A stretch of DNA of 64,000 nucleotides, taken from the NCBI GenBank assembly GCA_963851405.1, contig CAWKPB010000007.1, forward strand, positions 62,001 through 126,000. The letters run 5' to 3'. Positions 50,944 through 58,818 of this stretch are shown one piece after another. How positions within the stretch are numbered: position 1 is the stretch's first letter; every line of letters begins with the position of its first letter. The notes below the pieces were generated by a model, which worked only from the letters and a program-made list of their open reading frames with translations, was not told the origin of the DNA and did not search any database. The DNA comes from JANPBY01 sp963851405. GTDB taxonomy: Bacteria > Actinomycetota > Actinomycetes > DATJPE01. A program made the position numbers and the translations under genes.

Positions 50944-51081
50944 TCAGGCGGAAAGCTCGGCGCGACCCTTGCGGCGACGGGCGCCAAGGATCGAACGCCC
51001 CGCCCGAGTCCGCATGCGCAACCGGAAACCGTGGGTCTTGGCCCGCCGTCGGGTGTTGGGCTGGTAGGTGCGCTTGCTCAC
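50944..51081 (-). CDS. rpmH: 50S ribosomal protein L34
   Basis: 45 residues: SKRTYQPNTRRRAKTHGFR and a very basic end, the whole L34. GTG start at 51081 after a TGGAG site. First gene of the rpmH-rnpA-yidD-yidC-jag-rsmG-parAB run, divergent from dnaA. Confidence 0.97.
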   Translation of the reverse strand: MSKRTYQPNTRRRAKTHGFRLRMRTRAGRSILGARRRKGRAELSA

Positions 51082-51608
51082 GAGGACTCCAGGACACAAG
51101 GGGTGGGAAGGTCGGGATGACCGGACTGCGCGACAGCGGCTGCCGACGAACGTCCGCGAGTCGCACTCACCCGCCAAGGGTGGAGCGGCGACACGGACCC
51201 ACGACACCAGCCGCGGCCACAAGGCCGAGCGTCGAGCAGGAAACAGCCGACGAACCACGGTACGGCGGGGCGGAGGACAGGTCAAACCGCTCGACCGCGC
51301 CCCTCCGGGCAAGCCAACCCCTAGAACAACCAATAAGTGTCCCAATTCGGCACGCCGACTGTGCGGCGACACGCCGAGGAGGTCGAGGATCGGGCCACGA
51401 TCTGTGGACAACGGCTTGTCGACCAGCGGCTTCGATGACTAGGGTCGCGGCTCCGGATGACACCGGACGGGAGTGACGAACCTCGAGTTCCGCAAGGCCT
51501 TCGAGACCATGCACACCCTGTGGACGACCATGTGGACGAATTCCCCCACCACAGCCGCAGCAGCCCGCACGACGCCACGACCATGCAACTTCAGAAGGGG
51601 GATCCACG
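51082..51608. other. rpmH-dnaA intergenic region, part of the origin
   Basis: 527 bp with no gene. It contains one perfect DnaA box (TGTGGACAA, 51403-51411) and two one-mismatch boxes (TGTGGACGA, 51519-51527 and 51531-51539) close to dnaA. A slightly AT-richer patch is at 51325-51350. It must also hold divergent promoters for rpmH and dnaA. It is either the second half of a bipartite oriC or the autoregulatory region of dnaA. Confidence 0.65.
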
Positions 51609-53180
51609 GTGCAATCGGTGCCACCCGCCACTCCACCGTCATCCGGCACCGCAACTCTTGAGCCTCGGCCCGAGCTGCGCACCGATCCCATCGACACCGA
51701 TACCGCGCTCGCGCAGGTCTGGACCAATACCTTGGCGGGGCTGCAGGACGTCTCCGTGCAACACAGCGCCTTCTTGCGGTTGACCCGGCCCATGGCTGTG
51801 GTGGGCGACGCAGTGATCGTGGCCGCTCCGAATGAGTTCGCCCGCGATGTCCTCGAGAACCGGTTACGCACCACGCTCACGGCAGCGCTCTCCGCGGAGT
51901 TGGGCCGTGAGGTGGCTATCGCCGTCACGGTGGATCCCGACGCGGCGGGAGGTGGCTTGGATCCGGCGACCACCACGCTGGATGACCTCACCGACCAGGT
52001 GGCCGATGCAACCTTCGCCTACCAGCTTGATGCGCTCACGCAGTCACCGGCAGCTCAGGCCCAGCCGGCCGCGACCGATCCGGACATCTACGAGCCCCCA
52101 GGGCGTCCCGGTGGCGGGTCACCGAGCACCCGCCGCGATGCCGAACAGAGCCGACTCAACGACAAGTACACCTTTGACACGTTCGTGATCGGCTCGAGCA
52201 ACAGGTTCGCCCACGCCGCGGCCGTTGCCGTATCCGAAGCGCCGGCGAAGGCCTACAACCCTCTGTTCATCTATGGCGAAAGCGGTCTTGGCAAGACCCA
52301 CCTCCTGCATGCCATCGGGCACTACGCACGCAGTCTCTACAACGGACTGCGCGTGCGTTATGTGAGTTCCGAGGAGTTCACCAACGACTTCATCAACTCA
52401 ATCCGCGACGACAAGGCCGCGGCGTTCCAACGGCGCTACCGCGACGTCGACATCCTGCTCGTTGACGACATCCAGTTCTTCCAGGGAAAAGTCCAGACGC
52501 AGGAGGAGTTCTTCCACACGTTCAACACCCTCCATAACGCCAACAAGCAGATCGTGATCACGAGCGATGTGCCGCCCAAGCAACTACCCGCGTTCGAAGA
52601 CCGCATGCGCAGCAGATTCGAATGGGGACTCATCACCGACGTCCAGCCCCCCGACCTCGAGACCAGAATCGCGATTCTGCGCAAGAAGGCGGCTCAGGAA
52701 AGGCTTTCGGCCCCGCCGGAGGTCCTCGAATACATCGCGAGCAAGATCGCAACCAACATTCGGGAACTGGAGGGAGCGCTGATCCGGGTCACCGCCTTTG
52801 CCAGTCTCAACCGGCAGCCGGTCGACCTGGCGCTCGCCGAAGTGGTTCTCAAGGACCTCATCACCGATACGGCCGGGCCGGAGATCACCTCGGCCACGAT
52901 CATGGCACAGACGGCCGCGTACTTCGGGTTGAGCATGGAGGATCTTTGCGGGTCCTCTCGCTCCCGGGTTCTCGTCACCGCTCGCCAAATAGCGATGTAC
53001 CTGTGCCGTGAACTCACTGATCTTTCGCTGCCCAAGATCGGGCAACAATTCGGTGGCCGTGACCACACCACGGTGATGCACGCAGACCGAAAGATCCGCA
53101 CTCTGATGGCGGAACGGCGCAGTGTCTACAACCAGGTCACCGAGCTCACCAACCGGATCAAGTCGCAGGCCCGGACGTGA
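51609..53180 (+). CDS. dnaA: chromosomal replication initiator DnaA
   Basis: 523 residues. Domain I (about 30-115), a variable acidic/Pro linker (115-190), and domain III with Walker A GESGLGKTHLL and Walker B DDIQFFQGK, then domain IV with the DnaA-box reader GGRDHTTVMHA near the end. It opens the origin and loads DnaB. The GTG start at 51609 is 4-8 bases after a GGGGGATCC-like site. Leader strand gene transcribed away from the rpmH operon. Confidence 0.97.
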   Translation: MQSVPPATPPSSGTATLEPRPELRTDPIDTDTALAQVWTNTLAGLQDVSVQHSAFLRLTRPMAVVGDAVIVAAPNEFARDVLENRLRTTLTAALSAELGREVAIAVTVDPDAAGGGLDPATTTLDDLTDQVADATFAYQLDALTQSPAAQAQPAATDPDIYEPPGRPGGGSPSTRRDAEQSRLNDKYTFDTFVIGSSNRFAHAAAVAVSEAPAKAYNPLFIYGESGLGKTHLLHAIGHYARSLYNGLRVRYVSSEEFTNDFINSIRDDKAAAFQRRYRDVDILLVDDIQFFQGKVQTQEEFFHTFNTLHNANKQIVITSDVPPKQLPAFEDRMRSRFEWGLITDVQPPDLETRIAILRKKAAQERLSAPPEVLEYIASKIATNIRELEGALIRVTAFASLNRQPVDLALAEVVLKDLITDTAGPEITSATIMAQTAAYFGLSMEDLCGSSRSRVLVTARQIAMYLCRELTDLSLPKIGQQFGGRDHTTVMHADRKIRTLMAERRSVYNQVTELTNRIKSQART

Positions 53181-53523
53181 CCTGGGTCCCCGTTGGGGAT
53201 AACTCGTCGTCGTCATCCCCAACGGCCGATCCCCGTGCGGGCGCAGGGCATACCCCAACGACTACGGCCCCCAGCACACACAGATCCGCAGCTTTCGTCC
53301 ACGGCTCGTGTGGATGACAACAAGCCTTCCCACCTGCGCAGAGATGATGTTGTCCACATCATCCACTGCCCCTAAGACGATCACTAAGGATTCTTACTAG
53401 ACCGAACACTGCTCAACATCTGACCCCTGCACCCTGGGGACGACGATTCTCAAGGGTCACACCTAATAGGCTCCGCCTAGGCGCTACACGAGCGACAAAA
53501 CAAGCACACCGAAGGGACTACCC
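53181..53523. other. dnaA-dnaN intergenic region, likely oriC
   Basis: 343 bp with no gene. It has one perfect DnaA box (TTGTCCACA, 53350-53358), weaker ones at 53295-53303 and 53309-53317, and just after them the most AT-rich stretch of the area (about 53371-53410, CTAAGGATTCTTACTAG), a likely unwinding element. In actinobacteria oriC normally lies here. The dnaN promoter must be in the last 100 bp. Confidence 0.75.
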
Positions 53524-54654
53524 GTGCGCATCCGGGTCGAAAGAGACACCTTGGCCGAGGCGGTGACCTGGACGGCTCGCAGCCTTCCGGCCCGCCCGCC
53601 CGTTCCCGTTTTGGCCGGCCTCCGGATCGAGGCTGAGGGCGATCACGTGAGCTTGTCATCATTCGACTACGAGGTCAGCGGCCGGATGGCCGTCGACGCC
53701 GTAGTCGATGAGCCGGGCGTGGTCTTGGTGTCGGGTCGGTTGTTGGCCGAAATCACGCGGGCGCTGCCCGACAAGCCCGTGACCCTGAGCACCGAGGGCG
53801 CGAAGGTAAAAATGGTCTGCGGTTCTTCGACGTTCTCGCTCCCCACCCTTCCGGTGGAGGAGTATCCGACCCTTCCGGAAATGCCCGTACAGACCGGGGC
53901 GCTCCCGGGGGCCGTGTTTGCTGAGGCCGTCGCGCAGGTCGCTGTTGCCGCCGGCCGCGACGACACCCTTCCGGTGCTCACCGGGATCCGGATGGAGATC
54001 GCCGGAGAGACGGTGACCTTGGCCGCCACCGACCGGTATCGGCTGGCCGTACGGGAACTGCCTTGGCAGCCTTCGGCTGCGGGATCAGAGGCCGTGGCGC
54101 TCGTTCCTGCGCGCACGTTGGCTGACACCGCCCGGTCACTGGACAGCGGCGATGAGGTCTCGCTGGCGTTGGCGTCCGGCGGGGTCGGGGAGGGGCTGCT
54201 GGGGATCGAAAGCGGCGGACGGCGAACCACCACACGGCTGCTGGACGGGGAGTTCCCAAAGTACCGATCCCTGCTGCCAGCTGAGTCTCTGTCGGTGGCG
54301 ACGGTAGACACGGGTTCGTTCATCGAAGCGGTGAAACGGGTTTCGCTAGTCGCTGAGCGGAGCACCCCAGTGCGGCTGAACTTCACCGCCGATGGCGTCG
54401 AGCTCGAGGCTGGAACGGGAGAGGATGCTCAAGCCCGTGAGGAGTTGGATGCAACGCTCACGGGGGAGGCGATCACGATCGCGTTCAATCCCCAGTTCCT
54501 TCTCGATGGTCTGGGTGCCATCGACAAGCCCACCGCTGTCTTGTCTTTCACCACGTCTACGAAGCCAGCGGTCCTGACCGGCCGGTCGGGAGACGCCGAA
54601 GAAGCCGACCTGTCCTACCGCTACCTGATCATGCCTGTTCGCCTGTCAGGCTGA
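53524..54654 (+). CDS. dnaN: DNA polymerase III beta clamp
   Basis: 376 residues. Three repeated clamp domains (about 1-120, 128-245, 247-376); conserved parts include VLAGLRIEAEGDHVSLSSFDYEVS (in part), LPVLTGIRMEI and YRYLIMPVRL at the C-terminus. It holds polymerase III on DNA. GTG start at 53524. Followed directly by recF with no gnd gene between. Confidence 0.97.
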   Translation: MRIRVERDTLAEAVTWTARSLPARPPVPVLAGLRIEAEGDHVSLSSFDYEVSGRMAVDAVVDEPGVVLVSGRLLAEITRALPDKPVTLSTEGAKVKMVCGSSTFSLPTLPVEEYPTLPEMPVQTGALPGAVFAEAVAQVAVAAGRDDTLPVLTGIRMEIAGETVTLAATDRYRLAVRELPWQPSAAGSEAVALVPARTLADTARSLDSGDEVSLALASGGVGEGLLGIESGGRRTTTRLLDGEFPKYRSLLPAESLSVATVDTGSFIEAVKRVSLVAERSTPVRLNFTADGVELEAGTGEDAQAREELDATLTGEAITIAFNPQFLLDGLGAIDKPTAVLSFTTSTKPAVLTGRSGDAEEADLSYRYLIMPVRLSG

Positions 54655-54655
54655 C

Positions 54656-55786
54656 GTGCACGTCGCGCACCTGTCGCTGACCGATTACCGGTCCTATGCC
54701 GCGGTTGAGGTCCCGCTCGACCCTGGGGTGACCGCTTTCGTGGGTCCGAACGGTCAAGGAAAGACCAACCTGGTCGAAGCTGTGGGATACGCAGCGTCAC
54801 AGTCCAGTCATCGGGTGGCCACGGACGCACCGCTGGTGCGTCTAGGTGCTGAGCGAGCTGTGGTTCGGGTGTCAGTGGTCCGCGACGAGCGCCCCACCTT
54901 GATCGAGGTCGAGATCAACGCGGGACGAGCCAATCGCGCGCGGATCAACCGATCACCGGTGCCTCGCGCGCGAGAGGCTGTGGGGCTGCTCCGTTGTGTG
55001 TTTTTCGCGCCCGAAGACCTGGCGCTGGTCAAGGGTGATCCGGGCGAACGGCGACGATTCCTGGATGAACTGGTCGTGACGCGGACTCCACGCTTGGCAG
55101 GAGTCCGTGCTGACTACGACCGGATCCTTAAGCAGCGCAACGCTTTGTTGAAGTCGGCGGGTCAGGCGATGCGGGCCCGCGCGAATGCCGATCTGTCCAC
55201 GCTCGACGTGTGGGACAGTCACCTGGCGGCCAGCGGTGGGGAGTTGCTCGAAGCCCGATTGGCTTTGGTTGCCGATCTGGAGCCATTGGTGGCGAAGGCC
55301 TATTCCGACGTGGCACCGGATGGTGGATTGACGGCGCTGGTCTACGCATCTGCTCTGGAACAGCACGGCACTCTCCTTCCCGATCGTGCCGGCTTGACCG
55401 CGGCACTCCTCGAAGCGATGGGTGAGGCCCGGAAGGCCGAGATCGATCGCGGCGTGTCCCTCGTGGGGCCGCATCGAGATGACCTTCGGCTAGATCTTGG
55501 GGCCTCGCCCGCGAAGGGGTTTGCCTCCCACGGCGAGTGCTGGTCGTATGCGCTGGCGCTGCGCCTGGCCTCCTACGACTTGCTTACCAGCGACGGCGGC
55601 GAGCCGGTGCTCATCCTCGACGACGTCTTCGCCGAACTCGACACCGCGCGCCGCGAGCGGTTGGCTGCACGGGTGGCTCCCGCAGAACAGGTGCTGATCA
55701 CCGCGGCCGTGCCGGCGGATGTTCCCGGCCAGCTGAGCGGCCAGCGTTTCGATGTCCGGGCGGGGGAGGTTCACCGTGCCGGCTGA
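54656..55786 (+). CDS. recF: DNA replication/repair protein RecF
   Basis: 376 residues. Walker A GPNGQGKTNLVEA near the N-terminus, LSLTDYRSY at the start, and the ABC-like signature region with LDDVFAELDTARRERLA at the end. It helps load RecA at gaps. GTG at 54656 is one base after the dnaN stop, so the two are coupled. Confidence 0.96.
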   Translation: MHVAHLSLTDYRSYAAVEVPLDPGVTAFVGPNGQGKTNLVEAVGYAASQSSHRVATDAPLVRLGAERAVVRVSVVRDERPTLIEVEINAGRANRARINRSPVPRAREAVGLLRCVFFAPEDLALVKGDPGERRRFLDELVVTRTPRLAGVRADYDRILKQRNALLKSAGQAMRARANADLSTLDVWDSHLAASGGELLEARLALVADLEPLVAKAYSDVAPDGGLTALVYASALEQHGTLLPDRAGLTAALLEAMGEARKAEIDRGVSLVGPHRDDLRLDLGASPAKGFASHGECWSYALALRLASYDLLTSDGGEPVLILDDVFAELDTARRERLAARVAPAEQVLITAAVPADVPGQLSGQRFDVRAGEVHRAG

Positions 55787-56369
55787 ACCGGTCGAGGACC
55801 CCCTCGCGGCAGCCGAGGAGATCTCGGGGTCGCAGGACGGCCAGGCGCAACCGAAGGGCATCGACCTCGCCAAGGCTCTCTTGGCCCAGGCCAAATCCGA
55901 CGCGCGAGCCTCCGGGGCCGGCCGCATCCAGTCTCGGCCAAGACCAGGTGGTCACGCGGCCCGACGAGCAGCGCAATCGGGGGCCGACTCCAGATCCGGG
56001 TCACACCCGGATGAACGCGATCCGCAGCCGCTGACCCGAGCGGTCGATCGCCTGGTGAGCGAGTACGGCTGGGAGGACGACGTCGCAGTGGGTGGGGTGA
56101 TGGGGCGCTGGGGCGCGATTGTCGGCTCGCAGATCGCTGCCCACTGCTCCCCAGAGGGATGGTCCGAGGGCGTACTCACGGTCCGCGCCGATTCGACGGC
56201 CTGGGCCACCCAGGTGCGGTTGCTGGCCCCGGATCTGGTCAAGCGGTTGGCCGAGGAGGTCGGCGACGGGCGGGTCCTTCGGGTGGAGGTGCGTGGCCCC
56301 AACGCACCCAGTTGGGTGCGCGGCCCGCGCAGCGTGCGCGGCAGGGGCCCGCGCGACACCTACGGCTAA
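55776..56369 (+). CDS. DUF721 (DciA-like) family protein
   Basis: About 197 residues from the GTG at 55776 (GGGAGG site inside the recF end, overlap 11 bp). An unstructured polar N-terminal half (SRPRPGGHAARRAAQSG) is followed by the DUF721 domain (about 85-180): DRLVSEYGWEDDVAVGGVMGRWGAIVG and RADSTAWATQVRLLAPDLVKRL (both in part). In bacteria lacking DnaC/DnaI, this family (DciA) helps load DnaB. The homologue after recF in mycobacteria is Rv0004. Confidence 0.9.
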   Translation: MPAEPVEDPLAAAEEISGSQDGQAQPKGIDLAKALLAQAKSDARASGAGRIQSRPRPGGHAARRAAQSGADSRSGSHPDERDPQPLTRAVDRLVSEYGWEDDVAVGGVMGRWGAIVGSQIAAHCSPEGWSEGVLTVRADSTAWATQVRLLAPDLVKRLAEEVGDGRVLRVEVRGPNAPSWVRGPRSVRGRGPRDTYG

Positions 56370-56556
56370 CCAGGTGCCGGCGACGTGGAGGCGGCTTGGC
56401 CGTGCTGGCCCGCCGGTCCTGGAGTGCGGGGAAAAAACGCCGTGGAGAGCGCGGGAGACGGGCACCCCGCGTGGGGGGACACAGGAACCCCCCTGTTCGG
56501 CGCTCCTGACTATCCCCAGAGCCGCGTGGGGGCCCATTCCTGGGGGTCTTGGGGGC

Positions 56557-56592
56557 TAGAATCAACGGACACGGGCCGCCTCTCAGGCGGCC
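56557..56592 (+). promoter_or_regulatory. gyrB promoter -10 and leader hairpin
   Basis: A consensus-like -10 TAGAAT is at 56557-56562, with no good -35. Just downstream a 7-bp perfect hairpin (56574-56580 with 56586-56592) is enclosed by a wider CACGG...CCGTG stem, giving a folded leader before gyrB. The rest of the 278-bp gap after DUF721 is GC-rich and holds no gene. Confidence 0.45.
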
Positions 56593-56647
56593 TGATCCGT
56601 GCCCACCCTCGGCGCGCCTCATGCACAACCGTACGGCTAGGAGCCAC

Positions 56648-58753
56648 GTGACCACCGCATCCGACCAGCCCACCGCGCCGCCCGCCGTCGACGACGCCCT
56701 CCGGACCGAGGCGGCCGCCGGCGCTGGAGACATCGCTGACGGGATGTACGACGCCTCATCCATCCAGGTGCTGGAGGGCCTGGACGCGGTCCGCAAGCGT
56801 CCCGGCATGTACATCGGCTCTACCGGGGAGCGCGGCCTGCACCACCTGGTGGAGGAAGTGGTCGCCAACTCCGTCGATGAGGCTCTCGCGGGACACTGCG
56901 ACACGATCGCTGTGACGATTCTGCCCGATGGTGGGCTCCGGGTGGTTGACAACGGTCGAGGCATTCCCGTCGACGATGTCGCGGGGGAGGGGCGCCCTGC
57001 CGTCGAGGTCGTTCTCACAGTGCTCCACGCGGGCGGCAAGTTCGGTGGGGGCGGCTACTCGGTGTCCGGTGGCCTCCATGGCGTCGGCGTCTCCGTCGTC
57101 AACGCACTGTCACGAAGCCTGGAGGTGGAAATCCACCGCGATGGATTCGTCTGGACTCAGGCCTATGACAGGTCTCGCCCGGTTGCTCCGCTGGCCAAGG
57201 GCGCGCCGGTCGACGACTCCGGCACCATCGTCACGTTCTGGCCCGACCCGGACATCTTCGAGACGACCGATTTCGACTTCGAAACGATCTCTCGGCGATT
57301 CCAGCAGATGGCCTTCCTTAACAAGGGGTTGCGCCTGTCGCTGCGTGACGAGCGTCCGGAGCACGAGGACGTGTCGGATGAGGGCTTCGACGGCGACGCG
57401 GCTACCGAGGAGCTCCAACTTGAGGGCACGTCGGCACGGGTTCGCGAGGTGTCGTTTCGATACGAGGACGGGCTCATCGACTACGTCAAGCACCTCAATG
57501 GCCACAAGGGCGAGGCTCATCGCTCGATCATCTCCTTCGATGCGGATGAGGGAGCCGTGGCCTCCGGGGTTCCGATGAGTATTGAGGTGGCCATGCAGTG
57601 GAACACCTCCTTTTCGGAGTCCGTCTACACCTTCGCCAACACCATCAACACCCACGAGGGCGGCACCCACGAGGAGGGCTTCCGGGCGGCGTTGACCACG
57701 TTGGTCAACAAGTTCGCTCGCGATTGGGGGATCCTCAAAGACCGGGATACCAACCTTGCCGGGGAAGACATCCGTGAGGGACTGACGGCGATCGTGAGCA
57801 TCAAGCTTGGTGAGCCGCAGTTCGAGGGGCAGACCAAGACCAAGTTGGGCAACACCGAAGCGAAAGCCTTTGTCCAAAAGCTCGTCTTCGACCAACTCGG
57901 CGGCTGGTTCGAGGCCAATCCAGCTGAAGGCAAGGACATCGCCCGTAAGTCCTCGGCGGCTGCCGCGGCTCGCATTGCTGCCCGTAAAGCCCGGGACCTC
58001 GCGCGCAATCGCAAGGGATTGTTGGGTGGCGGAGGGCTGCCGGGCAAGCTGTCCGACTGCCAGTCGACCAACCCCGAGGAGTGCGAGGTCTTCATCGTCG
58101 AGGGAGACTCCGCTGGCGGGTCGGCGAAGGGTGGTCGCGACCCGCGTACCCAGGCGATCCTGCCGATTCGCGGCAAGATCCTGAACGTCGAAAAGGCGCG
58201 GATCGACAAGATCTTGGCCAACAACGAGGTTCAGGCCCTGATCTCAGCGCTGGGGACGGGCATCCACGACGACTTCGATTTGGACAAGCTGCGCTATCAC
58301 AAGATCGTGCTGATGGCCGACGCCGACGTCGATGGCCAACACATTCGCACTCTGCTTCTCACGTTCCTGTTCCGGTTCATGCGCCCCCTGGTCGAGATGG
58401 GTCACGTCTACCTGGCCCAGCCGCCTCTGTACCGGCTCCGCTGGTCCAACGCCGACCACGAGTTCGTCTACTCAGACCGCGAACGCGACGCCATGACCAC
58501 GCAGGGGCTGGAGGCTGGCCGCAAGTTGCCGAAGGAAAACCCGGTGCAGCGGTACAAGGGCCTCGGAGAGATGAACGCCGACGAGCTGTGGGACACCACG
58601 ATGGATCCGGCTCATCGAATCCTGCTGCAAGTCACCCTGGACGACGCCGCGCAAGCCGATGAGCTCTTCACCACGTTGATGGGTGAGGACGTCGAGGAGC
58701 GCCGCCGCTTCATCCAACGCAACGCTCGCGACGTCCGCTTCCTCGACATCTAG
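56648..58753 (+). CDS. gyrB: DNA gyrase subunit B
   Basis: About 701 residues from the GTG at 56648 (TAGGAG upstream). GHKL ATPase: VRKRPGMYIGSTGERGLHHLVEEVVANSVDEA (in parts), DNGRGIPVD and GGLHGVGVSVVNAL. TOPRIM: EGDSAGGSAKGGRDPRTQAI with DADVDGQHI later. A region of around 170 residues separates the two, as normal. With GyrA it introduces negative supercoils using ATP. Followed by gyrA after 65 bp. Confidence 0.97.
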   Translation: MTTASDQPTAPPAVDDALRTEAAAGAGDIADGMYDASSIQVLEGLDAVRKRPGMYIGSTGERGLHHLVEEVVANSVDEALAGHCDTIAVTILPDGGLRVVDNGRGIPVDDVAGEGRPAVEVVLTVLHAGGKFGGGGYSVSGGLHGVGVSVVNALSRSLEVEIHRDGFVWTQAYDRSRPVAPLAKGAPVDDSGTIVTFWPDPDIFETTDFDFETISRRFQQMAFLNKGLRLSLRDERPEHEDVSDEGFDGDAATEELQLEGTSARVREVSFRYEDGLIDYVKHLNGHKGEAHRSIISFDADEGAVASGVPMSIEVAMQWNTSFSESVYTFANTINTHEGGTHEEGFRAALTTLVNKFARDWGILKDRDTNLAGEDIREGLTAIVSIKLGEPQFEGQTKTKLGNTEAKAFVQKLVFDQLGGWFEANPAEGKDIARKSSAAAAARIAARKARDLARNRKGLLGGGGLPGKLSDCQSTNPEECEVFIVEGDSAGGSAKGGRDPRTQAILPIRGKILNVEKARIDKILANNEVQALISALGTGIHDDFDLDKLRYHKIVLMADADVDGQHIRTLLLTFLFRFMRPLVEMGHVYLAQPPLYRLRWSNADHEFVYSDRERDAMTTQGLEAGRKLPKENPVQRYKGLGEMNADELWDTTMDPAHRILLQVTLDDAAQADELFTTLMGEDVEERRRFIQRNARDVRFLDI

Positions 58754-58818
58754 GTCCAGGCACCCCACCTTCTGGTACGACGCCCGCGGCCACCCCGCCG
58801 TACAACGAAAGGCATCAC

